A DNA stretch of 64,000 nucleotides, from positions 1 to 64,000 of the forward strand of contig NZ_BJEG01000001.1 in NCBI RefSeq assembly GCF_005405545.1, given 5' to 3'. The notes under the pieces are model-generated. The model saw nothing but the letters and a program-made list of their open reading frames with translations, was not told the origin of the DNA and did not search any database. The stretch is from Weissella hellenica (GTDB lineage Bacteria > Bacillota > Bacilli > Lactobacillales > Lactobacillaceae). The translations under genes were made by a program, and so were the position numbers. Position 1 is the stretch's first letter. The number at the start of each line of letters is the position of its first letter. Positions 33,270 to 41,893 of the stretch are shown here, piece after piece.

Positions 33270-34634
33270 ATGATGAATAATGATGTAGAACGTGAGCTAT
33301 CACGTGGACTTAAGGCGCGCCATGTACAGATGATTGCCATTGGTGGTGCGATTGGAACAGGACTATTTTTAGGTTCAGGTTCAGCGATTAAAGCAGCTGG
33401 TCCTGCCCTTATTTTAGCTTATGCAATCACGGGTTTGTTTGCCTATTTTATGATGCGAGCAGTCGGTGAATTATTGTTGTCTAACACAAAAATCCGATCA
33501 TTTATTGACTTTGTGCGTATCTATTTAGGTAATAAATGGGAATTTGCGATTGGTTGGGCATATTGGTTAAGTTGGTCGAGTCTAGCCATGGCCGATCTAA
33601 CGGCAAGTGGTATTTATTTACGCTATTGGTTTCCAACGTTACCACAATGGGTCACACCTTTGATTGTCATTGTGGTGTTGGTGGCTTTCAATTTAATTAA
33701 TGTGAAGTGGTTTGGTGAGCTTGAATCATGGTTTGCCTCAATTAAAGTCTTTGCGATTTTGGCTTTGATTGTTGTCGGTATTGGTTTAATTTTGACTGGT
33801 TTCCATACTGGTGGGAATACGGCTAGTTTTTCAAATTTAGTTTCACATGGTGGCTTTTTTGCGACCGGTTGGCAAGGATTTATCATGGCATTTCCAATGG
33901 TTATCTTCGCCTTCACCGGTATTGAAATGGTTGGTTTGACTGCTGGTGAAACGGAAAAGCCAGCGCGTGATCTACCAAAGGCAATTAACTCAGTCCCTAT
34001 TAGAATTGGTTTATTTTATGTTGGTGCGATTGGGATTATCATGTCAGTTTATCCTTGGAATCAAATTGATACGACACAGTCGCCCTTTGTTCAAGTTTTT
34101 GCTGGTCTAGGGATCAAGTTTGCAGCAACGTTAATTAATTTCGTTGTTTTGACGGCAGCATTATCAGCAGCTAACTCAGCTATTTTCTCAACATCACGTA
34201 CATTGTATGTGTTGGCAAAGAATAGGCAAGCACCAAAATCATTGGCACGAGTATCAAAAAACATGGTACCTGTAACGGGAATGTTAGCATCAGCAATTGT
34301 CTTTTTAGTTGTTGTTTTGCTAAACTACTTCTTCCCTTCAAAAATTTTCACATTAATTACGAGTGTCGCAACAATGAGTTTTATTTTTGTTTGGATTTTG
34401 ATTATGGTTGCCCATATTAAATATAAGCAATCAGCGGCGTCAAAAAACAATCCATATAAAATGCCATGGTTCCCAGCAACTAGTTACGCTACTATTTTGT
34501 TCTTCCTGATTGTATTGGTAATTCTTACAATTGATGGTGCAACAAGATGGTCAGTGCTAACGACAATTCTATTTTTTGTAGCATTAGTTGGTGGTTATAG
34601 TTTGTGGTCTAAGCGGCATGATGAACTTAAATAG
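33270..34634 (+). CDS. Amino acid permease (APC family, CycA/AapA-like)
   Basis: The start is ATG 33270 (or 33273), with GAGG at 33261. The 454-residue, 12-helix permease opens with ELSRGLKARHVQMIAIGGAI, the signature of the amino acid transporter subgroup containing CycA, GabP and LysP. The first discontinuous helix GGAIGTGLFLGSG binds the amino acid backbone. It imports an amino acid with protons. The T-box upstream implies induction when that amino acid runs short; the specifier could not be read with confidence, so substrates such as Gly/D-Ala or Met remain open. Confidence 0.88.
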   Translation: MMNNDVERELSRGLKARHVQMIAIGGAIGTGLFLGSGSAIKAAGPALILAYAITGLFAYFMMRAVGELLLSNTKIRSFIDFVRIYLGNKWEFAIGWAYWLSWSSLAMADLTASGIYLRYWFPTLPQWVTPLIVIVVLVAFNLINVKWFGELESWFASIKVFAILALIVVGIGLILTGFHTGGNTASFSNLVSHGGFFATGWQGFIMAFPMVIFAFTGIEMVGLTAGETEKPARDLPKAINSVPIRIGLFYVGAIGIIMSVYPWNQIDTTQSPFVQVFAGLGIKFAATLINFVVLTAALSAANSAIFSTSRTLYVLAKNRQAPKSLARVSKNMVPVTGMLASAIVFLVVVLLNYFFPSKIFTLITSVATMSFIFVWILIMVAHIKYKQSAASKNNPYKMPWFPATSYATILFFLIVLVILTIDGATRWSVLTTILFFVALVGGYSLWSKRHDELK

Positions 34635-34644
34635 ATGATGACAT

Positions 34645-34682
34645 GAGGTTGGTACAAAATATTTTGTACCAATCTTTTTTGT
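34645..34682 (+). terminator. Intrinsic terminator
   Basis: GGTACAAAAT and ATTTTGTACC abut as a perfect inverted repeat extended by G-U pairs (GAGGTT with AATCTT), followed by six T residues, after the permease gene. Confidence 0.88.
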
Positions 34683-34773
34683 ATAAACGTTGCTATGACG
34701 GGAATGCAACTAATAGGTGCTAGGGAATTTAGGTAGAATTTGATAAGTTAAAATCAACGGAGGAATATGTGTA

Positions 34774-35310
34774 ATGGATTTAGGGACGAAAATAAAAGTA
34801 CAACGGGAGAAGAAGAATTGGTCGCAACAAGAACTGGCTGATCAAATACATATTTCACGTCAATCAATTTCCAAGTGGGAACAAAATAAAGCCATCCCAA
34901 GTATTACTAATATTGTGATGATGAGTAATCTATTTAATATTTCATTAGATGAATTAATGAAGGATGATGAAATTTTGGTAAAAAAGATGGATGCACAGAT
35001 GAAAATTGCAAGGAGTTTGCGCAATATTATGATTAGTGTATTAATTGCGTTTGTTTTGTTTATCATTATTGCGTCGTTCCACGTGAATATTTATAATATT
35101 AGAGAATATTTCACGGATGCTGCATTAGTAATTGTCATTATGATTATGTTTAAAATAGATTGGCATCAATTAGATAAAGCTATACCAAGAAAAATTAGTG
35201 TATTAATTGTAATAGCTTTAGTTTTATATTTGATTCCGGGAATTAATGATTTCATTATGAGTTTTATTACAGGTTGGCAAGATGCTGTTAAAGATGCTAC
35301 AAATGGTTAG
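34774..35310 (+). CDS. XRE-family regulator with membrane segments
   Basis: The 178-residue protein has an N-terminal XRE helix-turn-helix (residues about 6-60: WSQQELADQIHISRQSISKWEQ) followed by three hydrophobic segments (about 87-106, 115-128 and 142-165). Such membrane-tethered XRE regulators are common in lactic acid bacteria, often near bacteriocin or stress genes; their signals are mostly unknown. It stands alone with a GGAGG ribosome site and a terminator on each side. Confidence 0.8.
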   Translation: MDLGTKIKVQREKKNWSQQELADQIHISRQSISKWEQNKAIPSITNIVMMSNLFNISLDELMKDDEILVKKMDAQMKIARSLRNIMISVLIAFVLFIIIASFHVNIYNIREYFTDAALVIVIMIMFKIDWHQLDKAIPRKISVLIVIALVLYLIPGINDFIMSFITGWQDAVKDATNG

Positions 35311-35315
35311 CACAA

Positions 35316-35349
35316 AAAAAGGTTGAGACAAAACGTCTCAACCTTTTCG
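35316..35349. terminator. Bidirectional intrinsic terminator
   Basis: AAAGGTTGAGAC and GTCTCAACCTTT form a perfect 12-bp stem around AAAAC between convergent genes. Confidence 0.93.
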
Positions 35350-35364
35350 ATATCGTAACAAAAC

Positions 35365-35889
35365 TTAATCAGTCAACAATAATTGAAATGCCAACCGATC
35401 ACCATTTGGGACAGGCATTAATACGTGACCACGATATTCAAAGCCAGCTTTTTTAACTGTTTTTTGCATCCCTTGGTTAATTTCATGTGTATCAATACGG
35501 ATATCTCGGTAACCATGATCCAATGATAGCAAAACTAAGTCATGAATTAGTTGATGTGCTAATCCTTGCCCACGAACGTTGCCATCAATGGCAATGCGAT
35601 GTAGTGTCATATATTGCTGTTCATTCCCTAGCCATGAACCATCGATATATTCATAGGCTTGTTCTGGACCGGGAACTAGTTTGCCAACACCGGCAATCGC
35701 ATGATTATGAATTAAAACATAAACAGTGCCCTCTTGAATGTCATTAATAAATTCATCACGTTTTGGTTCGGCCGTTCCCTGCCACTGTGGTGAGTTTTGA
35801 CTCCCTAAATAGGCGACAGCTTGTTGAATAATGTCAAAAATAGCATCAACGTCTCCTGGCTTAGCTAAACGTGTATAAGTTAAAGGCAT
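35365..35889 (-). CDS. GNAT-family N-acetyltransferase
   Basis: The 174-residue protein is a GNAT acetyltransferase: the acetyl-CoA pyrophosphate-binding motif is GNVRGQGLAHQLI (about residues 107-119), preceded by the beta-4 strand LHRIAID. The N-terminal segment YTRLAKPGDVDAIFDIIQQA is a typical GNAT opening. It transfers acetyl from acetyl-CoA to an amine; the substrate cannot be inferred. It is a single gene, convergent with the XRE regulator. Confidence 0.85.
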   Translation of the reverse strand: MPLTYTRLAKPGDVDAIFDIIQQAVAYLGSQNSPQWQGTAEPKRDEFINDIQEGTVYVLIHNHAIAGVGKLVPGPEQAYEYIDGSWLGNEQQYMTLHRIAIDGNVRGQGLAHQLIHDLVLLSLDHGYRDIRIDTHEINQGMQKTVKKAGFEYRGHVLMPVPNGDRLAFQLLLTD

Positions 35890-36069
35890 ATGCTTCTCCC
35901 CCTACGGAAATTTATTTTGTGTTTTATTATAACAAATATCTAAAAATTTAATTTTGAAAAATAAGTTAATAAAAAGTACTTTTTTAACTTATTATAAGCT
36001 TTTATCAGATATAATTGAGAGATTAACGTAAAAGTTTAAAAAGTGATAAATGAAATGAGGACAACATCA

Positions 36070-36906
36070 ATGCAAAAACGACCAGGAGATACTATCTTCC
36101 GTGCTGTTAAGGGCGCATTAATTGGATCAGGATTTATTTTACCAGGAATTAGTGGCGGTGCTTTAGCCGCTGTATTTGGGTTATATGAACGTATGATATT
36201 ATTCATGGCTAATCCATTTAAAAATTTCAAAGCTAATTTCTTGTTTTTCTTGCCAGTTGGTATTGGCGCTTTGATTGGTATTTTTCTACTTTCCTTTGTG
36301 ATTAGTTTTATGCTAGGTGAAGTAGAAAATGTGGCGCGTTGGTTCTTCATTGGTGCCATTGTAGGAACGATTCCGACTTTGTGGCAAGAAGCTGGTAAAC
36401 ATGGTCGTTCTAAAACTGATCTGGGTATTATGGTGACGACTGGTGTGCTGATGTTGCTGTTCTTATGGCTCGGACAACCCCTATTTTCAACTATGACGCC
36501 TAGTACTAGTGCTTGGTTACTATCAGGCGGGTTAATTGGTTTGGGATTATTAGTGCCTGGACTAAGTCCATCAAACTTTTTGATTTATCTAGGATTATAT
36601 AAAGGCATGAGTGATGGGATTAAAACTGGTGATTTATCAGTACTTGTCCCATTGATTATTGGTTTATTAGCAATTGTTTTAGTCTTCGCAAAAGTGATGG
36701 CATATGTGTTTGAAGTTGCTTATGCAAAGTTATTCCATGCTATTTTTGGAATTGTCATGGCTTCTACCGTTATGATTGTGCCACTTGACTACACTGGTTT
36801 CACCATTTGGCATTATTTGTTTGCAATAGCTTTATTGGTCTTGGGAACTTGGCTTGGTTGGTGGATGGGAAATCTGGAACAGAAAGTTAAACCAACAACG
36901 ATTTAG
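36070..36906 (+). CDS. DUF368 membrane protein, likely undecaprenyl-phosphate translocase
   Basis: I placed the start at ATG 36070 (MQKRPGD), eight bases from GAGGA; upstream GTG and ATG codons lie in or before that site. The 278-residue protein has about eight helices and the two DUF368 repeat motifs, FILPGISGGALAA and LLVPGLSPSNFL. DUF368 proteins (PopT) were shown in 2023 to recycle the cell-wall lipid carrier undecaprenyl phosphate across the membrane. That role is inferred from the family. It stands alone. Confidence 0.85.
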   Translation: MQKRPGDTIFRAVKGALIGSGFILPGISGGALAAVFGLYERMILFMANPFKNFKANFLFFLPVGIGALIGIFLLSFVISFMLGEVENVARWFFIGAIVGTIPTLWQEAGKHGRSKTDLGIMVTTGVLMLLFLWLGQPLFSTMTPSTSAWLLSGGLIGLGLLVPGLSPSNFLIYLGLYKGMSDGIKTGDLSVLVPLIIGLLAIVLVFAKVMAYVFEVAYAKLFHAIFGIVMASTVMIVPLDYTGFTIWHYLFAIALLVLGTWLGWWMGNLEQKVKPTTI

Positions 36907-36978
36907 TAATGGAACCGTTTTCCTAAAAAGATTGTATTAATAAAAAAAACATGCTACTGTTAAGTAGTTAAGTTAATT

Positions 36979-37060
36979 AACGTATCTGGGGTGCCTGAAA
37001 TGGCTGAGATTACACCCACTGAACCTGATTTGGTTAATACCTGCGCAGGAAGATACAATC
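36979..37060 (+). promoter_or_regulatory. TPP riboswitch, first copy
   Basis: The conserved THI-box elements are visible: GGGGTGCC, GGCTGAGA, ACCTGATTTGG and the 3' GCGCAGGAAG. It is followed within 20 nt by its own terminator (37078-37117) rather than by a gene. The aptamer binds thiamine pyrophosphate and is expected to terminate transcription when TPP is abundant. Confidence 0.93.
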
Positions 37061-37077
37061 CATTTATAGAAATTAGT

Positions 37078-37117
37078 GGGTAGTCTTTTTGTGTATGCAA
37101 AGAGACTACCTTTTTTG
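37078..37117 (+). terminator. Terminator of the first TPP riboswitch
   Basis: GGTAGTCTTTTTG and CAAAGAGACTACC pair across TGTATG with two mismatched positions, followed by TTTTTT. It lies between the two TPP aptamers. Confidence 0.88.
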
Positions 37118-37165
37118 TTTTATGGGGATTGCCGAAAGCACTTGGTAAAAATTAAATCTAAATAA

Positions 37166-37240
37166 ACATCGTCTGGGGTGCCGTAAGGCTGAGAAATACC
37201 CATGAACCTGATGTCGGTAATGCGATCGAAGGAAGAGCGA
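37166..37240 (+). promoter_or_regulatory. TPP riboswitch, second copy
   Basis: GGGGTGCC, GGCTGAGAAATACCC, ACCTGATGTCGGTAATGCG and GAAGGAAGAGCGA form a second complete THI-box aptamer, ahead of thiS. A hairpin containing the thiS ribosome site follows at 37256-37292. Confidence 0.93.
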
Positions 37241-37255
37241 TATTTGACTATGTGC

Positions 37256-37292
37256 AAATACCCTTCTTTCGTGATCAGAAAGGAGGGTATTT
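37256..37292 (+). promoter_or_regulatory. Expression-platform hairpin sequestering the thiS ribosome site
   Basis: AAATACCCTTCTTTC and GAAAGGAGGGTATTT pair over 15 bases with one G-U pair. The 3' arm contains GGAGG (37283-37287), the thiS ribosome site, and is followed by TTTT. It could block translation, terminate transcription, or both. Confidence 0.85.
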
Positions 37293-37295
37293 TTA

Positions 37296-37493
37296 ATGAT
37301 TAATGTAAATGGCGAGCAAGTTGATCAAATGGTTGGTAAAACTTTGACGGATTTATTAAAAGTTAAAACAGATATGATGCAAAATGTTGTCGTTGAATTA
37401 AATGGCGAAATTATTCATCGTGATCAATTAGATACAAAAATCTTAGTTGAAAATGATCATGTTGAATTAATTTCTTTTGTTGGTGGTGGTTAG
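37296..37493 (+). CDS. thiS: Sulfur carrier protein ThiS
   Basis: The 65-residue ubiquitin-like protein ends in SFVGGG; the terminal Gly-Gly is adenylated by ThiF and then thiocarboxylated to donate sulfur for the thiazole ring of thiamine. It is the first gene after two TPP riboswitches. The length and C-terminus are typical. Confidence 0.95.
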   Translation: MINVNGEQVDQMVGKTLTDLLKVKTDMMQNVVVELNGEIIHRDQLDTKILVENDHVELISFVGGG

Positions 37494-37509
37494 AAAAGAG
37501 GACGATGAA

Positions 37510-38160
37510 ATGATACCAAAGTTTCAAGGCGTAGACGTTGAAGATTTTTTTATGGGCATGAAAGAACGTAACGTTGCTGGTACAACTGAGCAATTACAAA
37601 AGGCACATGTCATCATTGCAGGTGCTGGTGGTTTAGGCTCAAATATTGCCATTGCCCTTACACGGAGTGGTGTTGGCCATTTAACAATTATTGATTTTGA
37701 CACGATTGAGATGAGTAATCTTAACCGGCAGCAATATAAAGTTAGCCAAATTGGGTTACCAAAAGTAACAGCATTAAAACAAAATTTGTTGGAGTTTAAT
37801 CCATTTATTGAAATCGATACAGTGCAAACGGAAATAACATCAGAAAATATTGCAGAACTATTTGCAGATGCAGATATTATCTGTGAGGCATTTGATAATC
37901 CAATGGCGAAGGCAATGTTACTAGATGGTGCCACAAAACATTATCCTAATAAGCCGGTAGTGATGGGTAATGGGATGGCTGGTTTACATCTTACTAATGA
38001 GATACAAACGAAGCAACAATTACCAAATGTTTATATTTGTGGGGATGGTTACAGTAAAGGTATGGAAGGATTGATGGCACCACGCGTCATGGTATGTGCC
38101 GGTCATGAAGCCAATGCTATTTTACGCCTATTAACTAACCAACCTGTATTGTCAGAATAG
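37510..38160 (+). CDS. thiF: ThiS adenylyltransferase ThiF
   Basis: The start is ATG 37510, nine bases after GAGG. The 216-residue E1-like enzyme has the nucleotide motif [13 protein letters not shown] (about residue 34) and the [15 protein letters not shown] block that contacts ATP. It adenylates the ThiS C-terminus. It is of the short ThiF type (about 200-220 residues), without the extra C-terminal domain of MoeB. No zinc CxxC pairs are visible. Confidence 0.92.
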   Translation: MIPKFQGVDVEDFFMGMKERNVAGTTEQLQKAHVIIAGAGGLGSNIAIALTRSGVGHLTIIDFDTIEMSNLNRQQYKVSQIGLPKVTALKQNLLEFNPFIEIDTVQTEITSENIAELFADADIICEAFDNPMAKAMLLDGATKHYPNKPVVMGNGMAGLHLTNEIQTKQQLPNVYICGDGYSKGMEGLMAPRVMVCAGHEANAILRLLTNQPVLSE

Positions 38161-38170
38161 GAGAAACATA

Positions 38171-38941
38171 ATGACTGAAAATAATGATGAACTAATTCTT
38201 GGTGGACACCATTTTTCTTCACGTTTTATTTTGGGTTCTGGTAAGTATTCATATGAATTAATTGATTCGGCAATTCATCATGCCGGTGCGCAAATTATTA
38301 CGATGGCGCTTCGTCGTACGAATACGCAGGAAGAAAATATTCTAAATTATATTCCTGATGATGTTACCATTTTACCGAATACATCAGGTAGTACGAATGC
38401 CCAAGAAGCAATTCGTATGGCCCGAATTGCACGTGAATTGAGTGGTAGTGATTTTATTAAATTAGAAGTTGTCCCTGATAAGACATATTTATTGCCAGAT
38501 AATGAAGAAACAATTAAGGCAACTAAAGTATTAGCTGATGAAGGGTTTATTGTTTTGCCATATATGTTGCCTGATTTAAATGCAGCTCGTAAATTAGTTG
38601 AAGCTGGTGCAGCTGCAGTGATGCCATTAGGTGCCCCTATCGGAACAAACAAGGGATTGGCAACAAAAGACTTAATTCAAATTTTGATTGATGAAATTGA
38701 TGTGCCAATCATTGTGGATGCGGGGATTGGACGTCCTAGTCAAGCTGCTGAAGCGATGGAAATGGGTGCTGCAGCGGTGATGGCAAATACAGCGATGGCA
38801 ACGGCTGGTGATATTCCATTAATGTCAGAAGCTTTTAAATTAGCTGTTGCAGCTGGTCGTAAAGGCTACTTGGCCCATCCTGGTCGTGTCTTAGATAAAA
38901 AGGCTGTTGCTTCATCACCTATTTCCGGTATTAGCAAGTAG
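38171..38941 (+). CDS. thiG: Thiazole synthase ThiG
   Basis: The 256-residue TIM-barrel enzyme forms the thiamine thiazole phosphate from deoxyxylulose phosphate, ThiS thiocarboxylate and dehydroglycine. Characteristic stretches are [22 protein letters not shown] (usually LPNTAG), [13 protein letters not shown] and [19 protein letters not shown]. The dehydroglycine source, ThiO or ThiH, is not encoded in this operon. Confidence 0.95.
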   Translation: MTENNDELILGGHHFSSRFILGSGKYSYELIDSAIHHAGAQIITMALRRTNTQEENILNYIPDDVTILPNTSGSTNAQEAIRMARIARELSGSDFIKLEVVPDKTYLLPDNEETIKATKVLADEGFIVLPYMLPDLNAARKLVEAGAAAVMPLGAPIGTNKGLATKDLIQILIDEIDVPIIVDAGIGRPSQAAEAMEMGAAAVMANTAMATAGDIPLMSEAFKLAVAAGRKGYLAHPGRVLDKKAVASSPISGISK

Positions 38942-38954
38942 CTAGGTTATTGAT

Positions 38955-40142
38955 ATGACACAATTGTTAGATTTATTGGATCAATTTACTCATCAACATG
39001 ATCAAAACAGGCTTGTATATAATCAAGATTGGCTAGCTAATCAACGAGACTTAATTTTTTTAGGTCAACGTTGTGGAGCGACAGCAATAGTTGATGATTA
39101 TGGCAATGTTTACTTGGATTTTCCTGGACAAATAAATGACCAACCGGTCGCAACGGGCTCACATATGGATACTGTAAAATATGGGGGTCGTTATGACGGT
39201 CTATATGGTGTTTTGGGTGGCTTTTGTGCTATTCAACAACTATATGAGCAACACGGTATTCCTAAACATCCAATACGTTTAATTTCATTTAGTGAAGAAG
39301 AAGGCAATCGTTTTCTGGCCGCTTTTACTGGTTCAAAATATTATACGGGTACCTTACAAATTGAAAAATTGTTAGATAATCAAGGGATAACGTTTGACGA
39401 AGCTAGACGTTTAGCAGTAACGCAATTGCAACACCTACCCTATGTTAAAGCGCAACACGTGGCACTGCCCGTAACTTTTACCGAATTACACATTGAACAA
39501 GGACCACGTCTGGCGCAAAATAACAAAAAAATAGGGTTAGTGACAGGTATTGTCGCACAAAACCGATATGAAGTGACTGTACATGGGCAAGCTAATCATG
39601 CTGGTACGACGCCAATGGCGCAACGGCAGGATGCGATTGCAACTGCTAGTCTATTAATGACGAAGTTGTATGCATTAGCAGCTGATACGGCAGAGGATTT
39701 AACGTTTACAATTGGTGAAATACATGTTTCCCCTAACGTCAGCAATGTTGTCGCTGAAAGTTGCCGTTTTACTATTGATTGTCGTGCGAATACCAATGAT
39801 CAGTTAATGACTTTTGTGACTAAGATGCTGCAGTTGCTTGAACAGTCTAAACGAACAAGTGTTATTGAAACACTACACGTACCTGCAACGCGATTGTCAG
39901 ATGATTTACTCACACAAAATGCAGCTTTGGCAACACAAATGAATTATTCATATCAAACATTATTTTCTGGTGCTGGTCATGATAGCCAAATTATGAGTTC
40001 GTTTGTACCGACAACGATGATTTTTGTCCCTAGTGAGGCTGGCATTAGTCATGCTCCTGCTGAATATACAAAACCAGCTGATTTATTGACAGGTGTCACA
40101 CTATTGTCAGCCAGTTTATTTATGCAGGCTAATGGTGAATAA
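38955..40142 (+). CDS. M20-family amidohydrolase (hydantoinase/carbamoylase type)
   Basis: The 395-residue protein belongs to the Zn-dependent M20/amidase-hydantoinase-carbamoylase family (AmaB, AllC). Metal ligands appear in order: GSHMDTV, RYDGLYGV, FSEEEGNRF, TELHIEQGP and GAGHDSQ. The dimerisation domain holds HGQANHAGTTPM. Known members hydrolyse N-carbamoyl amino acids or allantoate. It starts 14 bases after thiG, inside a TPP-controlled operon, so a thiamine-linked salvage role is possible (compare the unrelated-subfamily formylaminopyrimidine deformylase YlmB). The substrate is not determined. Confidence 0.85.
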   Translation: MTQLLDLLDQFTHQHDQNRLVYNQDWLANQRDLIFLGQRCGATAIVDDYGNVYLDFPGQINDQPVATGSHMDTVKYGGRYDGLYGVLGGFCAIQQLYEQHGIPKHPIRLISFSEEEGNRFLAAFTGSKYYTGTLQIEKLLDNQGITFDEARRLAVTQLQHLPYVKAQHVALPVTFTELHIEQGPRLAQNNKKIGLVTGIVAQNRYEVTVHGQANHAGTTPMAQRQDAIATASLLMTKLYALAADTAEDLTFTIGEIHVSPNVSNVVAESCRFTIDCRANTNDQLMTFVTKMLQLLEQSKRTSVIETLHVPATRLSDDLLTQNAALATQMNYSYQTLFSGAGHDSQIMSSFVPTTMIFVPSEAGISHAPAEYTKPADLLTGVTLLSASLFMQANGE

Positions 40143-40143
40143 G

Positions 40144-41364
40144 ATGAAAATAAAAATAAATCTAACGACGCAAATTATTATTGGTACGGTATTAGGCATC
40201 ATCTTAGGCGCTGTTTTAGGCCCTAAGATTGTCGGTATTAAAATTGTTGGTGATATTTTTTTACGATTGATTCAAATGGCAGTAATCCCTTTGGTTTTCT
40301 GTACGGTTATTGCGGCAATTGGTAAGTTACCTATTAAGCAATTAGGGCGTTTGGGAATGCGCATTGTATTATGGTTTACGATTACCACTCTGATTGCGGC
40401 CTTAGCGGGTCTAGTTTTAGGATGGTTATTTCATCCAGGTGTGGGCCTACATTTAACACTTGATACAGCATTGACCAAAGAAATTACTAGCAATAAAGTT
40501 TCATCAACCGATATGATATTAGGCTTTTTCCCAACAAATATCTTTGAATCCTTAGCACAAGGTAACACGATTCAAGTCATTATCTTTGCTTTGTTATTCG
40601 GATTTGTATTAAGTAAGGCGAATACTAACCAACAATATGATTCAATTTTGATGGGACTGCAGCAATTAAATCAATTATTGGTGTCATTAATTCAAGTTGT
40701 TTTACGATTAGCACCATTTGGAATTGGGGCTTTAATGGCAGCGGTAACGGCTGATAATGGATTAACAGTATTAATCCCATTAATCAAATTTTTAGGTATA
40801 TTTGGGATGGGAACACTACTATTTTTAATAGGCTTATTTGTGATGATTATGTTGCGGGCACATTTGTCTTTGCATACGGTGATGCATGGTTTTGCGAATA
40901 TTCTATTGATTGCCATGACGACCACGTCTTCTGCGGCCTCATTACCAGTCGAAATGCATGATGCTGAAAAGCGATTAGGTGTTAGTAAAGAAATTAGTGA
41001 ATTAGTGCTACCTTTGGGGATGGCATTGAATAGTAATGGTTTGGCGATGTATTTAGCTTTAGCTTGTGTCACCATGACGCAATTTTATGGCTTGTCGCTT
41101 TCCTTCATGATGATGTTAAAAATTGTTTTATTAGCAATTGTTGCTTGTTTAGGCACTGTCGCTGTTCCAGGTGGTGGTTTAGTTGCTTTAACGATTATCG
41201 TCCCTGCCCTTGGTTTACCACTTGAAAGCATTGCTTTATTGGCTGGTATCGACTGGTTTGCGGGTATTTTTAGAGCAACTTTAAATGTCGTTGGTGACAC
41301 AACAACTGCGATTATGATTGCGGCAGATGAGCATGAACTATCACAAGTGTCCGTATCAATTTAA
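40144..41364 (+). CDS. DAACS-family dicarboxylate/amino acid:cation symporter
   Basis: The 406-residue membrane protein starts at ATG 40144, almost touching the amidohydrolase stop (an in-frame ATG at 40132 is an alternative). Family hallmarks are the serine-rich hairpin MTTTSSAASLPVEM, GMALNSNGLAMYLALA, VPGGGLVAL and the substrate-binding NVVGDTTTA. Relatives import glutamate, aspartate or C4-dicarboxylates with H+ or Na+. Being last in a thiS-thiF-thiG-amidohydrolase operon is unusual; it may import the amidohydrolase substrate. Confidence 0.85.
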   Translation: MKIKINLTTQIIIGTVLGIILGAVLGPKIVGIKIVGDIFLRLIQMAVIPLVFCTVIAAIGKLPIKQLGRLGMRIVLWFTITTLIAALAGLVLGWLFHPGVGLHLTLDTALTKEITSNKVSSTDMILGFFPTNIFESLAQGNTIQVIIFALLFGFVLSKANTNQQYDSILMGLQQLNQLLVSLIQVVLRLAPFGIGALMAAVTADNGLTVLIPLIKFLGIFGMGTLLFLIGLFVMIMLRAHLSLHTVMHGFANILLIAMTTTSSAASLPVEMHDAEKRLGVSKEISELVLPLGMALNSNGLAMYLALACVTMTQFYGLSLSFMMMLKIVLLAIVACLGTVAVPGGGLVALTIIVPALGLPLESIALLAGIDWFAGIFRATLNVVGDTTTAIMIAADEHELSQVSVSI

Positions 41365-41380
41365 AATTAGAAATCATACA

Positions 41381-41420
41381 AAAAAGCAGGTTGCAATTTA
41401 AACATTGTGACCTGCTTTTA
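41381..41420. terminator. Bidirectional intrinsic terminator
   Basis: AAAAAGCAGGTTGCAAT and ATTGTGACCTGCTTTT pair with a small mismatch around TTAAAC. The minus-strand MerR gene's end overlaps the stem. Confidence 0.85.
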
Positions 41421-41802
41421 CGTATTCTTCAGTACCATCGGCAACCGCTTGTGTATAGTAATGACATTTATAATTAATTGTATCTAGTGTTTTTTGGAGT
41501 TCAGCCATTTGCCCTTGAACTGATTGTTGTAGTTGTTGGAACATATTAAGGCGTTGTTGAAGTGTTTCATCCCCCGTCTCACACCATTCAATGAACGTCT
41601 TAATATCTTTAATTGACATATTTGATTTTTTTAAACATTCAATGATATTAATGGTGTCCAAGTTTTCTTGTGTGAAAACTCGAGTCCCTGCTGTATTCTT
41701 TTGTAAATTTGGAATTAAATGCTCTTTGTCATAATAACGGATGGTTGAGATTGAAAGATTAAATTGTTTAGCAACCTCACCAATTGAGTAGACTGTTGTC
41801 AT
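41398..41802 (-). CDS. MerR-family transcriptional regulator
   Basis: The 134-residue protein has the MerR winged helix (YSIGEVAKQFNLSISTIRYYDKEHLIP) and a C-terminal coiled coil (about 80-115). It is divergent from an SDR gene across a promoter with a 19-bp spacer and central dyad, the arrangement that MerR proteins activate by twisting DNA. Related regulators in lactic acid bacteria respond to aldehydes or electrophiles. One cysteine in the hinge region (EWCETGDE) and one in the tail (YKCHYY) could sense ligand. Confidence 0.88.
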   Translation of the reverse strand: MTTVYSIGEVAKQFNLSISTIRYYDKEHLIPNLQKNTAGTRVFTQENLDTINIIECLKKSNMSIKDIKTFIEWCETGDETLQQRLNMFQQLQQSVQGQMAELQKTLDTINYKCHYYTQAVADGTEEYVKAGHNV

Positions 41803-41823
41803 AATTACTACCTTCCTTATTGC

Positions 41824-41854
41824 TTGACCTAAAGTTAGGTTTAGGGTTTAAAGT
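41824..41854 (+). promoter_or_regulatory. MerR-type promoter with 19-bp spacer
   Basis: The -35 TTGACC (41824-41829) and -10 TAAAGT (41849-41854) are 19 bp apart, longer than normal, with the perfect palindrome ACCTAAAGTTAGGT at 41827-41840. It lies 40 bp before the SDR gene and next to the divergent MerR gene. Confidence 0.8.
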
Positions 41855-41893
41855 AATCCTATCATATATGTAACCAAGGGGGAAACATAATAT

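Noticed and set aside
41827-41840. ACCTAAAGTTAGGT as a stand-alone repressor operator
   Set aside because: Its place in a 19-bp promoter spacer next to a MerR gene fits an activator site better.
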